A stretch of DNA of 64,000 nucleotides, taken from NCBI RefSeq assembly GCF_000002235.5, contig NW_022145599.1:844697-908696 (forward strand). Direction: 5' to 3'. Made by a program: the position numbers and the translations under genes. Origin of the DNA: Strongylocentrotus purpuratus (lineage: Eukaryota; Echinodermata; Echinoidea; Camarodonta; Strongylocentrotidae). Below, one piece after another: positions 1 to 12,782 of this stretch; positions within the stretch are counted from its first letter, which is position 1; each line of letters opens with the position of its first letter. A model generated the notes under the pieces. The model saw only the letters and a list, made by a program, of their open reading frames with translations, ran no database searches and was not told the DNA's origin.

Positions 1-927
1 TTGAACATCACCATTAATACCAAACAGCTTCTTAAGAAATATACTAGGTAGACGGTTTAGTCCTTGCAATTATACTGCCTTTCAATTCTAAAAAGCACTT
101 TTCTATAGATATCATGTAACTAAAGAAATATAAAGTTAAAATAAAAACTTGATGATATTTAATACAATCATATAAAATCAAAGATCAATCTAAAACCTAA
201 ACACGATATTGTTCAAATTACATCTCCCTGAAAAATGGAAATTCTAGATGTACATGTTCCATCCAACTTGATTGATATGTCATGTCAGATTCTTTGACAT
301 TTCCTAATTGCTAATTACAAATACAATGTGTGCTCTGCAAATGGGCTACGTGCATAACTGCAGTGAAATTCTGACAATTAGACTCAATAGGTTGTCAAGG
401 TTACAGTGATTATGCGAACAATGAGCGAGAGGACGTTGCAACAAAAATCTACTTTTAATGAAATTCTGGTTTTCATTTGTTATGTAAATGCTGAGTGATA
501 CGTGCTGGGTGTTACGTACTGGATTCATAGTCGAAGTGGATCCATAAGTTGAGATCTCTACATACTAATACCAGTGCATTTTTTTCATTCATGGAAAACT
601 GACAAAACATAAACATAAAAGAAATAAGCTGCTAAAAACTTTTAAAACACAGGCTCAAAGGAACACTACAAAAACTACCACAAAACAAAGTAAAACCAGT
701 AGAAAACAATGCACAAAAAAGAGGGAAGGGGGTGGAAGAGGGATATGAAGAATCTATATTTTTTGTATAGGAAAACAATTTCAAGAATAGAGGCAAAAGA
801 ACATCTGTTGATAATTCTGTTTAAAAGGTAATTAAAAGCTAACTGCAAGCAAATGCTCAATTCCAACTGGAAAATTAAAATAAATTGCAAGATTCAAATC
901 TTCAGATGTAATGTTTGGATGGTTTAC
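1..927. other. Left-edge intron of the coiled-coil gene
   Basis: AT-rich, with no coding exon, element end or RNA gene that I can support. Confidence 0.5.
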
Positions 928-1013
928 CTGTTACCAACTTGGTCCTTCATTTGACTCATAAGTTTTTCAAGATATGGATCAGGTAGACTCATAAGAGTAG
1001 ATATCTTGGAATT
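928..1013 (-). CDS. Coiled-coil gene, coding exon 5 (last visible)
   Basis: A branch-point match TTTACTAAC lies about 20 nt upstream of the CTAG acceptor; the donor is AACAG|GTAAAC. Phase 0 entry continues exon 4 as NSKISTLMSLPDPYLEKLMS QMKDQVGNR. An additional unseen exon between 1014 and 4865 cannot be excluded. Nothing exon-like was found in 1-927, so the next exon probably lies outside the window. Confidence 0.65.
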
Positions 1014-4000
1014 CTAGTGAATGTTAGTAAATGAGAAACAAACACAATATACAAGATCGTTACACATACAGGTGTATATGAACCAAAATATGCCCTCTTT
1101 CTAAACAAAAGAATTTTGATCTCTTTTGATACATTTAGTCCCCTGGCTTCTGTGGTGCATGGACTTTGCCTGTATTTGGCATTAACTTCCAAATGTTAAA
1201 CAAAAATAAGAAAGATTTTCCACTCTTTGTTTGATCGTACTAATGGGTGTAAAATATCTTCCATGAGATTAATTCACAATGACCATACTACTTGTTCCAG
1301 GAGGATAATTCTAGCCAATTTCAATCTGTCCACATTTCAATTCTTAAACATGATATGCTACCACGTAGGTGTTGAAGAAAACAAAGCAGTTTCATACTGA
1401 AATGATTTGTAATTGATATCCAAATTATCCAAGGGTTTTAAATTTTATACACGAAGTCTCTTGTGGGTTCTCAACACGACCATACGAGGCTGTATCAAAT
1501 CAAAGAGGGTATATTGAGGCATTCATTAGTGAGGGTATATGACACAGGATATATACATGTATGTGCTACATAGTGGGTGTTCATAATCATAGCATATATG
1601 ACAAGTGGCTGTAACATAGAGCGTATAGACTACCAAAGCTGTGACATCATAAAAATCTTTTTGTAGAATTTCTCAATTTTTTCTTCATTTTCCGAAAGAG
1701 CATAAACAACAATGTCCAAATGTCAAAAGCCATATATGTTTAGTATTGGCTGAGATATGACCATCTGAATTAAAAATAAATTCCTATAGGAGCTCAGTGT
1801 TATTTTGCTCTGGTTCATAACATTATGAACCAGAGCAATATAACACTGAGCTCCTACACAAAATCTATTTATTCAGATGGTCATATCTCAGCCAATACTT
1901 AACATATTCAATTAGTTTTCGACATTTGGACATTATTTGTTATGCTCTTTCGGAAAATGAAGACAAAATTGAGAAATTCTACAAAAAGATTTTTGTTGAT
2001 GTCACACTTCACCACTCTATATTGGTGTAAGTAAAGGTATGACAGCTAAGGGGTATGTGTTAGACACCAGGTGTTCATTTAATCGTAAACACATATGACA
2101 ATAATTACAAACGTTTGATTAGAATGTAATTAGTGTTACAAAAATATTATATTTTGAAGTGCAAAATGTCAAAGAAAACACTCAATATTATCAACTGCAT
2201 CATGTGAGTGACAATACCACAAAATATTTACATCATCGCACATAAAGATGATAACAACACTAATAATAATAATTGGTTATTGTAAAGTGCTCATGTCTGT
2301 CAGATTTGACACTTCTGGTTCTCTACAATTACATTACAAATTATCAAAAATAAATGTACCCCCCATTTCTGCAAGAATAATTTCAGAGGATTAAGTCCCA
2401 TAATCATTTACGACAACAAAACATTGCAAACCAATCTCTACTTTCATATCTTCTTCTTTCCCCCTTCCTTCTTGACTAATTTAAGCTTTTCAGGAGTTTC
2501 TCCTTTAAAATTTTACTTCTACATAGTGATCATAATACATTAAAACAAAATATATTGAAATGCTACACTAGGAAACCTTGTACATACATATACTGCTAGC
2601 CAAGTACATACACACTGTATAAGTGATGCATACTCAAACTAATGTATGAGATGGTGATAGCAAGTGGACTTAATTCAAAACCTAGGGAAAAGAACTTAAA
2701 ATACACACTGTGACTCGAAACATAACTACCCCTCCCCCCCCCCCAAAAAAAAAAAATAAATAAAAAATAAATATATATATACATATAAAAGAAAATGAAT
2801 CATTTTAAGGAAATATTCTTCCTAACTGAGCACCTGCAATTAGTCTAAATGCAAACTCTTTATTTCAGGTTCCCTTATAAATACATACATGTACTAATCT
2901 ACTGCAGTGATATATTGAATATAGATATATTGATCAATCAACTTGTCATCATGCTGTAAGGTCTTTAATTCTCTCTAGACTTGATTATTGTAATGGACTT
3001 CTTTCCTCTCTTCCAAAGTTACATGTAAACCGTCTCCAGCGCCTACAAAACTGGGCAGCACGTCTTGTGTTTGAGGTCGGTAGAAGTCATTCAGCTCAAC
3101 CATTAATTAATTCCCTTCACTGGCTTCCAATTCAACAGCGAATCATTTTTAAGTTACTCTTATATGTCTATAAATCATTGCACCACCTAGCTCCTAATTA
3201 CCTGTCTAATTGTTTAACTTTATATACACCAAGCAGAAATCTCAGATCTTCAAATGATAACCTCCGTCTAAATTATCCAATTACACGTGTCCAAGCCGGG
3301 GATAGGACTTTCACGGTAGCAGCATCCAAAGGGTGGAATAATCTCCCCATGTCCATCAGACAATCTGCCTCTATCGATATTTTTAAGAAGGCTCTGAAAA
3401 CTCATCTCTTTACATGAATTCTCCTCTATGTTTAATTATTTAATTTAATCAATTGAATTTAATATTTTATATGGAATATCTAATTGTAGCCTTTAATTAC
3501 TACATGTAGTAAAGACCAATAATATTATTTGATGTTAGCGCTCTGAGCCTTATGGGAATGGCGCCCTAAATGTTCATTGTATTGTATTGTATTGTATATA
3601 TTGATATAATGGGAGTGAGGGGGTCAGTGTATGACTAGATTATAACATGAAATAATGCAGGGATCATAGTATATGTGTAGTTAACGTTATAGTTTATGCA
3701 AATACAGTGCAATAATGTAATAATCCCTTGATGTATTCTCTATGGGTGCAACAATTTATTTTGTAATATTCATACATGACTTGATTCACTGCTTTATCTT
3801 GCTTTATATTAATAAGGCCCCAACTTACATGGTATATGTACAAAATAAAAATATGATTGAGCGATTCAATCAGACAGATCTTGGCTCTCTGATGAATCAA
3901 GTGCACGTTAATCTCGTGCACAAGGAAGTACTTTTGTTAAATGTGCAGGGTAATAAAAACACAACGATCTGCAACAATAAGAACAGCATCCTCTTTGTTT

Positions 4001-7000
4001 TACTATCACTTTCTACAGTAATACAGTGTTACAGTGTTATAAGGTCTGTTCTGCAAAGTGCTTAGTTAGTTAGTATTAGTCTTACCCTCTGTTTCATCCC
4101 ATGGAAGACACGATAGGTAGTGAAAGAAGCAAAGATGAATAGTAGGATGGCAAACAGACAGGAGTGCCTCATCATAAATAAAGGCAGTAAAGGACTGCAT
4201 GCATTTATTTTAGGCCTATTCAATATCAATGTATATATCCACGGTGGGCCAAGTTGTTACAGACTTAAATATTCCAGATTGCTACGCTGCCTTATCCACC
4301 CCTCCCCCTTCCCTCCAAAAAAAAGAAGAATATAATCGTTGAAAATTTTCTAAATTTCATTGTACAAAAATAATTCCAGTCACTTTTTTCTTTTATACAT
4401 TTGAAACAAACAAAATGTTTTTTTTTAAATCCACTTAACAATTATTTACCTTGAAACATTGCAATATTTATCAAGCAATTAATGATATATTTACAACTAT
4501 CAAGAATTAGAAAAAATCTAATAAAAATACATTTATACAATAAATAATTCTAACAACAAATCTAGGGGTCGGTGACACAAAGACGTAACTCCATCTTGGC
4601 CATTTTGAGAAAAAGTGGTTTATGTGTCACTAAGCACTTGGGCCTTAAGGAGTTAAAGTCTATGTTTCACTAGCCATTGACCTCAATGGGGTGTTGGGTG
4701 GAGTTAAGTCTTTGTGTTTCCTGGAAAGCCCACATTTTTTGAACATTTTGATGTCAAATACTCATTTTGGCAAAGTATGGAGTTACAGTTTAAGTACGTC
4801 TTTGTGTCACTGAACCCTCAAAATCATCTGTAACCATTAAAACAAAGAGGCCTATCTCTACTTACCAATGTCCTATTATCTTCTTCTAATCTCTTGGTCC
4901 GTTCCTTGACATCATGAACCAGACTACCAATCTCAACCTGTGAGGTGTCTGTTCTACCCTTCACCTGTCTCACATCATCTACTAAGGATGTAGTCACTCG
5001 TTCTAATTGCTCTCTCATCCGATTAGCTTCATCTAATTCATTCTTCAGTTCAGAATACCTGTGAGAAAGGAGTACATCAACTTCATTTATCACAAATGTA
5101 ATCTTCAATCATTGGTCATGTATGCAGGGGTGATAGTAGTGAGCACTAAACAAGAAAAGGTTTTTTTTTTCGCCTTAACCACACCCCCCCCCCCCCCCCC
5201 CCCCTTTAAGAAAATTGGGGAAAAATCGGGAACAACAGGGAAGAATAGAGAAAATAAAGGAAAAATAAGGAAGAAAAAAAAATCAGGGAAAAATATTTAA
5301 AAAATCATGAAATCAGAAAATTAGGTAATTATCAGGCCTGTGCATGATGGCAATACGGATGAATAGAATTATCATGTTAAAAAAACATGTATGTTGAAAA
5401 ATACAAAATATCCAATATTTGAAGGAAATAATTGATACAAAATGAAGACTATTTGAGAAATGAGCAATACAAGAGAAATTAGGTACATGGTTACAGTTAT
5501 TAAGATCCTTTTATAAGGCAGCCTTGAACGTAGGATTATGTCCATGCATCTGATTTTCAATGTACTGAACACATTTTTATAACTACATGTACATTTAGGT
5601 TTATATTTTACTTGTCCAAGTGGCCCCATAATATGGGAATTCTCATTCAGAATTACAGAATGACTAGTTTGTAAAAACTATGTCCATATATTCTTTAAGT
5701 ACTGAATCACATAGAAATATGAAAATTGAGTCAAAATGAAATAGAATTACTGACTAACCTTGTCATCTGCTGATCTCTCTTCGCTAGTATTTCTTGTTGA
5801 CTACCCAGTACAGCCTGTTCAACCTGTTTAGTATGATTAACCAAAGCACCTACAGCTGTTCTTTCATCAGATACTCTCTCCTCTGCTCGTTTCAACCGAG
5901 CTCCTAGCTGCCCAATCAGGTCGTTAGAAGCACGGATGTTTTCTGTGAGCTGCTGTCTGGCTTGTCTTTCTGCAAGCAATGTGTCCTCTGTGGTCCTATA
6001 TGATTGCTTTAGTTCACCTGTAAGTTAAGACATACATGTACACACAAAGTGAGGATTATTTCCAGGGACTGTGGCATGATTGTGGATGGAGTACTGGCTG
6101 CAATCATTCATAGCCCTGCCAAAAAAGGACTTTTAGCTTTTGGGACTGTTATTGAACTCTCTGGTTCTCCTTATTCAGCTACATGTATAATTCAGTATGA
6201 ATCCTCTATCGGTCTTTATGCATTGATAGAACTTCTTATGTGTATGTCATTAATCACTGATAAATTCACTCCAGTTCAATAAATAATTTGTGACATGCAG
6301 TCCTTTAAAAATGACCAGAATTGGGTTGGGCAACTCCTCTTTGGTACTCGTAGTAAAAAGCCTTACAATACTGAATAATATTCTTTTTTTAATTTTTCAA
6401 GACGTTTGTTTGTGTCTCCTTAGATCAAGATTAATGTACAGTATCTTGATCTTCGGAGTAGTTGCTACAACCAGCCATGTCAGACACATTGCCCGGGGTA
6501 TGAGATAGGACTTTTGTAGCTTGCCGCCAGTTAACACAAAGACAATTAACATTACATTACATTACATTACATTTTTCATGACAACAAATTGAGATACATT
6601 TTACTAACCAACCAAATCATTAGTCTATTTCTCACGTGCTGGCTCATAATCAGTTGTTCTGTAGAAGAAAAAATTAACTGGGGATGTATAACTGTGATAG
6701 ATTATTGGTAAATTGGCAGGCAGAATCGTTACCTTGTAACCTGACGACCTCCTCTAGTAGTGCTCTATTAGACTGTTCTGCCACACCCAATCTATTCTCC
6801 ATCTGTTGAATCCTTCCAGTGTGGTAATCTCCATTAGAAAACTGGCCTCCACCATTGGGTATCTGAGAGAGCTGAGAGAGCTGGGAGCGACGCCCACCCA
6901 CCGGTACCAGGGCATTATCAAAGCTGGGTTGTGGAGTCTGGGAGGAAGGGATGGATGGCAGAGGATGTGATCCACCAAACTTGTTTTGATAGGGCCTACG

Positions 7001-7757
7001 GAGGTGAATGGAAAAAAGTATCCATTAATATTTCCTGCTTCTCTTACAATCACCTACTACAATTTACATGTACATGTGCAATGTGTTATAAAGTATGTTA
7101 TATTATATAATTGATGGACTCTATTTCAAAAGTTCATATCACTTTGGGAAAATATTTCTGAAGACCCAAAAAGATGTGTACATGTACATAATGCAGGAAA
7201 AGGAAACTGTGTATCACAAAAAGGCCACATTACAATGTGCAAGTATCCTAGATGATTCAAGCACTATCCATGAATATACATGCAGCTGTTAGTGTTGTAT
7301 ACTGTGGTAGGCATTAGATTGTGATAATGTTCAATCAAAACTTGAGTGAAAATGGAAACAATTGTAACTTATATTAAATGCAAAATTTGAGTAAGAAAAT
7401 CATGAAATTAGTGTCACAATTCTTTTACATTTCATACTGATAGACTTAAAAGGCAGTGATATGGCTTGAAATTCATGATTCCCAAATAATTGAGAGAATT
7501 AGTTCATGGTATATTGTCATGGACTATAAAGTTTTGGATCTAAAATTAGAATACTGTTCAAGTTTGCAGATCACAAAATATCTCATGAAATTCTCGAACA
7601 ATGTACTTCAAAATAGAGGTGTACTGTACATGAAAAGAATTGAGAAAGATAGAGGTAAAAGAAAATGAGTAACTCTTGAGGAGTAAAGGCTTGATGGCTA
7701 ATGACAAGAAATAAGATTTCTATGAGAGACATGGTGACTGCATGGCAAGAGATAGAT

Positions 7758-7797
<40 letters not shown>

Positions 7798-9987
7798 GGA
7801 GAGCTATGAATATCTTGTCTATTCATGACAATTGATAGGGAGTTCCCACATCTATTTACAGTATACACTGTACATACACTGTACATGCAATATACATGTA
7901 CAGGTGATTTATCCATGCTCATTGTCATCCAAAACTATAGCTGTCATCAAATAAATCAAATTGTTAAAATATTATTGTACTATACCGTCAGCACAGTGTA
8001 TAATGACATTTCACTGCCAGTCGTTTCTATAGGAACAAATGACCTACCACACAATGCAATCAATTAAATAAATGTATTGTACTGGTAACAATGTGTTGAC
8101 AGCTGCAATCACACACACATTATGAACAGTTGAACACACATTAATCATACATGTGCAATGAATTTACCATGCAGGCAGCATTTCATCCTAACTCAATACA
8201 TCTAATAGCATCAAGTATCTGATGATTGAAACTCTCATCGTAATGAAGGGAAGAGTACAGCATTGAAGAATTACATGTAACACAAACGTTATTGTTTTGT
8301 TCATACTATGTCTTTTTTTCTTCAGTTTTCAACGATTAATAATGATTACCAATGTATGTTAAAACTATAATTTTATGTGTACAATAACATACATGTACTA
8401 CATGTATTGTATTCAAATACAATGTACATACAAGTACACCAAATACATTACAACATGTACACATTCAATTTTAGTTGTAACATGTACATGTTGCATTGGC
8501 AATCATTATTATAATCATTGAAAATAAAACAAAAAAACATCCCAATAAAAAAAATTAGTTTTTATTTGACAGATATGAAGTAGATCTGAATGTATGCCTA
8601 AAACTCTGTACAAATTATATGATTGCCCTGTGACCCTGTCCAGATTTGATTGAATTTCACTTCAAGGCATTTCCCATGCTCCAATTAGAGATAATGCAGG
8701 TCTACCTGTCTCATCAAATAAGGTGGGCTGGTTCCACATGGTAGGCGCTTTCATAATATATTTCATTCTGGGTATACCGTATTTGCCGGCGTAAAGGCCG
8801 CACTATTTTTGGAAGAGAAAATATCAAAATGTTGGGGTGCGGCCTTTACGGCGAAAGAGTAAAAAAGAAAAAAATCAAGTCAAAACCAGCACGAATTTGC
8901 ACACATGGGACTACGAACGGTACAATACCTATACCACTATGGTACAGTACATTTCAACACATCTTACCGACAATTTTATCTTGCATTGTTGACATGAGTA
9001 CGAAAATAAATTGCTAAACCAACATTTGCCGATAGATCTTGATCTAAGTTTGTGCCAATGCATTGCAAAAGTAAAGAAAGGGACCATTTAACCGAGCCGC
9101 TGTGAAGCATCCATCCGAAGTCGCTATTTTGTTTTCGATTTCATGCAGTTTCGCATTACACCGTACATTGTGGTAGGGGTATATATCGGACACCAAATCT
9201 GCCCGCGATCACTTTTTGAGCTAAACTTCCAGTAAATTATAAGAATATTGATGAATTTGGTATCAGTTTGTAAAAAAAAAATAGTGTTTTACGAGAAAAT
9301 TACGATAATTTTGTTTTGTCCGTTGGTTTTTTTCCCTCTTTGAAATGTCAAAGTTGGGGTGCGGCCTATGCGGTGGTGCGGCCTTATATCGCCGGCAAAT
9401 ACGGTAATCTATACATGTCAATTTCAATTTATTTTTTCATTGCATAGTCATAAAAGATGTAATGCACATTGAACTAATCATATTGTAAAGAAATACTGTT
9501 GTTTTAACTTATTACTGTTGTTGTTGCGTTCATTATAAAAATCAACATCACTATATCACCTTTATCATCATCACAATCATCATCATCATTACTGGTATGT
9601 ACTATCAAAATCAAGAAATATAATGAAATACATTTGTAGCATATTTAGATATTTTGACCAACATGTCTCTTTTTTTATCACCCCCCCCCCCCTCCTCCCC
9701 ATTTCCTCTTCCCTCCCCCCCCCCCTCTCTCTCTTTCTCTCTCTGTCTGTCTTTCTCTCAAGTCAAACACTGCATGTTACTAGAAATCCTCTGTCCAGCC
9801 ATTTCCTATTACAATGTAGTGTATCTAAAGAAGAATTATTGCAATGTTAATGAAAACAGAATACATTTTTTTTAAAGAGATGACCTACACACATGTACAT
9901 GTACATGTAGTCAAAGAAAGAGAGTACAAAAAAAGATTGCACTTACTGTTCTACTTCTCCACCAAAGCTCCCATTTGAGGCCCACAT
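928..9987 (-). CDS. Coiled-coil protein gene, 5' part, five coding exons (continues past left edge)
   Basis: Minus-strand gene joined as 9947-9987, 6733-6995, 5759-6017, 4866-5058 and 928-1013. All four junctions keep frame with GT-AG sites (exon phases 2, 1, 2, 0), giving 842 nt, about 280 residues, with no stop. The protein begins MWASNGSFGGEVEQ, has a low-complexity Ser/Pro/Gln head to about residue 75, and then is almost all heptad-type coiled coil (for example NRALLEEVVRLQ, RQARQQLTENIRASNDLIGQ, LDEANRMREQLERVTTSLVD). No enzymatic motif, signal peptide or membrane segment is seen. An in-frame TGA lies upstream of the chosen ATG, supporting that start. The last visible exon ends in phase 2 at a good donor, so more exons lie left of the window. 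I do not recognise the family; a cytoskeletal, centrosomal or ciliary scaffold is possible but only a guess from the coiled coil. Confidence 0.8.
1624..2020. mobile_element. Fold-back MITE, TA target family, copy 1
   Basis: Almost perfect palindrome centred near 1828, arms about 190 bp, with outer parts TGTGACATCAT and GATGTCACACTTC and flanking TATAG / CTATA. Further copies at 27991-28331 and 58275-58857. Non-coding; probably a Tc1/mariner-type non-autonomous element. Confidence 0.75.
2940..3600 (+). mobile_element. CR1/L2-type LINE 3' fragment
   Basis: Plus-strand frame gives RLDYCNGLLSSLPKLHVNRL then LHWLPIQQRIIFKLLLYVYK and ends SIDIFKKALKTHLF, the conserved tail of CR1-clade reverse transcriptase proteins. 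A 180-bp 3' UTR and an (ATTGT)n tail (3584-3597) follow. 5'-truncated, with no catalytic core left. Confidence 0.85.
4565..4819. mobile_element. MITE with GTGACACAAAGACGTA inverted ends
   Basis: Left GGGGTCGGTGACACAAAGAC, right GTCTTTGTGTCACTGAACCC; about 255 bp in the intron after coding exon 4 of the coiled-coil gene. Non-coding. Confidence 0.7.
4866..5058 (-). CDS. Coiled-coil gene, coding exon 4
   Basis: Acceptor TTTCTCACAG|GTATTC and donor CATTG|GTAAGT. Encodes YSELKNELDEANRMREQLER through KERTKRLEEDNRTL, strongly charged heptads. Ends in phase 0. Confidence 0.85.
5759..6017 (-). CDS. Coiled-coil gene, coding exon 3
   Basis: Acceptor TTAACTTACAG|GTGAAC and donor CAAG|GTTAGT. Encodes GELKQSYRTTEDTLLAERQA and further heptads ending QEILAKRDQQMTR. 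Continuous coiled coil. Confidence 0.85.
6733..6995 (-). CDS. Coiled-coil gene, coding exon 2
   Basis: Acceptor CCTCCGTAG|GCCC and donor CAAG|GTAACG. Encodes the low-complexity head (LPSIPSSQTPQPSFDNALVP, RRSQLSQLSQIPNGGGQF) and the first heptads (IQQMENRLGVAEQSNRALLE). Enters in phase 2 and leaves in phase 1, in agreement with its neighbours. Confidence 0.85.
7000..8774. other. Intron between coding exons 1 and 2 of the coiled-coil gene, distal part
   Basis: AT-rich with scattered ACATGTACATG strings and the (GA)n run at 7760; no exon recognised. Confidence 0.5.
7760..7793. repeat. (GA)n microsatellite
   Basis: About 17 GA units within an intron of the coiled-coil gene. Confidence 0.95.
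8777..9404. mobile_element. Non-autonomous DNA transposon, CCGTATTTGCCGGCG ends, TA target
   Basis: Perfect 15-bp ends CCGTATTTGCCGGCG and CGCCGGCAAATACGG, with TA on both sides (8775-8776, 9405-9406). Subterminal GTGCGGCC repeats (AAAGGCCGCAC, GGTGCGGCC) recur at both ends. No transposase reading frame. Confidence 0.8.
9947..9987 (-). CDS. Coiled-coil gene, coding exon 1 (start codon)
   Basis: ATG at 9985-9987; the donor after 9947 reads ACA|GTAAGT. The exon continues upstream as 5' UTR to an acceptor TGTGTAG near 10030. The same frame has a TGA between that acceptor and the ATG. Confidence 0.75.
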
Positions 9988-10034
9988 CTTGGTTGCTTCT
10001 TCTCCACACGCGGCTCAGGAGAAAGAAATCTACA

Positions 10035-11520
10035 CATGTATGTATACAGTGTAAATGAACTAAATCCAAAGTATCTGAGTCTGCTTTATCCTTTAGCTGT
10101 GAATAATAATAATAAAATGAATTAGAGATTAGAGAATAATAATAATGATAACAATAAATAATAATGACAATGATAACAATATTAATATTAGTAATTTCAA
10201 TAAAGTTGACTAATGCTTGTAAAGCAATTTACCAGTTAATTTACCAAAGCCTTTGATGTAAGCTACCCAACTGGATTCGGCGTAAATATTCATAATTGAA
10301 TGACACACGCCTTTAAGACTAAAACAACAACAACAAACAAATTCAATAAGGATCTACAATTCTGTGCTTTGGATTTTAACTTAAAGTTAGTTTAGAGCGC
10401 ACAAATGCACTCTCCATTCCACTGGGGTAGGCCTAGATCTAGACCCTAGTGAAAATTTGTTAAATGTCTCAACTTTTAACTATTGCAATCTTGTGAGAAA
10501 TTTTAAATCCAGATTCTATCCTGAATTTCCCCCCAAATTAAGGCCAAACGACAAACGGGCAAGTCCGTCTTGCCTTTTGTCTTGGCATGCAACGCGACAC
10601 TGACAAGTGACAGTTCATATTCTCAAAAATAAACTTAGGACAGACATTAGTCTGTAACACTAACAGTAAGCTAACTAAACTCTTATTCTTAACTCTTAGT
10701 CTTACCCTTTATTCTTAACTGTTAAAAAAAAGTTATTAAAAAATAAAAATATAACGTTAGGCCTTCTTCTTCTTCTTCTGTACATGTCGACAGACTTTTT
10801 AGTCCATAGGCCTAGATCTAGACAAGTCTAATCACAGTATTTTTCCTAAAATTAATAAAAACAAAGACTTATAATTATAATATGCACTTTCTCACGGGAT
10901 TTGCACGGCAAACTGAAGCACAATTAATACAATTAGTCTAGTACTATTTTACATACTGTCCCGACGGTGCGGGCGCGTGCGTGTGTTAAGTTAGCGACTG
11001 TAATCTTAACTCTTACTGTTCTTAGTTTACGGTTAGACTCAGTATAGACCTCTAAGTCTTGGTTTTTGTACTGTAGGCCCTACTGTGAAAAAGATAAGAA
11101 AGTTGACACGAAACAAGTAACAAACATCGACTTTTAAATCATGACCAATCCCTTGATGAAACTTGCTTTGCCGTTGGCTTTAGAATTAGAGACTAAAGTG
11201 AGTAATTTAGACCTAGAATTCTACTTCTAGATCTGGGCATTTTGATGAATATTTACTTCATTGGGTAACTCCAGCCGAAGTAGGGTATCTCCACGCCGGA
11301 GTTACATTAAATTATATCATGTGAAGGCAAGGGCTCGTCCCTTCCGCCCCGGAGGCCTGGCGAGGCACGACGCCTCAAACACCCTATCGCGAATAGCTGC
11401 TGAGTAAACTAAAGCGAATAAATTTCTACCATTATTTCAATATGTTTCAATGCAACAATTTCCTCGTTTAAAAATTGAAAATTACGATGATGTCAAGACA
11501 ATATAATAAGATAATTAATC
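10035..11520. other. Putative 5'-UTR intron of the coiled-coil gene
   Basis: Contains an AATAATAAT-rich tract (10105-10180), a CTTCTT run near 10765 and CpG-rich patches at 11330-11400. No coding frame found. Confidence 0.45.
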
Positions 11521-11525
11521 CTTAC

Positions 11526-11580
11526 CGATTCATGTTCCAAATGAAATTCAATAACAAAAATGATCTCCGTCTCCAAAATT
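11526..11580 (-). other. Candidate 5'-UTR exon of the coiled-coil gene
   Basis: A donor match AATCG|GTAAGG at 11526 lies just downstream of a promoter-like segment. It contains a short upstream ATG (ATGAATCG). If joined to the acceptor near 10030, that ATG would open an uORF of about 28 codons ending inside coding exon 1 in another frame. The 5' limit is unknown. Confidence 0.4.
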
Positions 11581-11599
11581 TGTGTACGGTATCGAGGTG

Positions 11600-11645
11600 A
11601 CTAAGTCGTTCGTTCATTGGCTATTGATGGCCACGTGATGTAAAA
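11600..11645 (-). promoter_or_regulatory. Promoter-like CCAAT box and E-box upstream of the coiled-coil gene
   Basis: Read on the minus strand there is a CCAAT box (ATTGG on plus, 11616-11620) and a palindromic CACGTG E-box (11632-11637), both just upstream of the candidate first exon. No TATA box is evident. Confidence 0.4.
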
Positions 11646-11754
11646 TTTACATTCCTGATTGATTGCCCATTTCCCTAGCTCTTCTTAATTAGCTTCTAAA
11701 TCAAACGCGAGTTTTAATTTTAAAAAATTATAAAATAACATGGCCTAGTTTGTG

Positions 11755-12780
11755 CAAGGGCGTATCGATAGTGGGGTGGGGGGGGGGGGAGGGGGAGGGG
11801 GGGGGGACACCGGCAAACACTAGGGGGGTGTTTTAGGTGTTCAAACACACCCCTCTTGGTAAAAGGGGGGGGGGGGTGTTTCAGAATTTGAAAGACACCC
11901 GATATATAGGTGTTTTATCTATGCCCCCCCCCCCCCCAGCACAAAAAAAAGGAAAAATGTTCTTGGTTTTTTTTTGCTCAAGGGTGGGTGGATGTTGGGG
12001 GGGGGGGGAAGGATTTTTCACACCACCCCCCCCCCCCCCCCCCCCATCCCAACAAACGAGTGCTTATACCTCCTTGCTTATTCAGCGAATGACTGATTCG
12101 CCACTAAATATTTTCTCACAAATTGGGCAAAAAACATCCCCCTTCAAAATCTTGGATACGCCCTATATATAGTGTGTATATGGGCAATTTGACTGATATT
12201 CTTATTATTACGACTTCAAGTGCACACACAAAAAAAAGAAAGCCGAAACTCAATCCGAAACTTCTACTCTATCATCTCGCTCCCCCCCCCCCCCCCTCAA
12301 AAATATTGAATTGGTTGATTGGTTATTGGTGGTTATTTAACCTGACATCCAAGAAAGCATAAATGCTTGTAAGTAAGCAACCAAACGGCCGACGGCTATA
12401 GCCATAGGTCCTCTCCGAGGGACCTGGTATTGAGGAATTAACTATTCCATCCTGACCTCGCCTATTTTGAGGAAATAAAAAAAAATGTTCACAAAAGGGA
12501 GTCTTCTCTATTCACAAATTATTACTACTTTGAATAATTCATATTCTTTATTCTTCATTATATCGAAGGGGGCAGGGGTGACCGGTGAAGCATACAACAC
12601 AAGATTAAAAATATGAATGGAGAATGGTTTCCTTGTATGCATGAATACATGTCCCATGTTTCTTCCCCCCTGTGGTAATAGAAATTAATAAATATCTGTT
12701 TGGGAAAATAGCTAATTAAATATTTAATAAAGAAGGACCCAGGTATAGAACCATGGGCGGATCCAGCCGGCGGCAAGATA
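11755..12780. other. Intergenic DNA rich in G and C runs
   Basis: Repeated GGTGTTT/AACACCC phrases between long G or C runs at 11776-12045 and a C run near 12283. The proline- and glycine-rich frames here come from the runs and are not genes. Confidence 0.5.
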
Positions 12781-12782
12781 GG

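Noticed and set aside
1640-2010. Long hairpin as a possible microRNA precursor
   Set aside because: The same palindrome occurs three times with TA flanks and an empty site in copy A, so it is a MITE; arms are far longer than a microRNA hairpin.
6539-6572. ATTAC tandem as a LINE tail
   Set aside because: No LINE coding or 3'-UTR similarity on either side; treated as a simple repeat.
11837-12172. Proline-rich plus-strand frames around C runs (also 13296-13541, 23447-23701)
   Set aside because: Open only because mononucleotide runs contain no stops.
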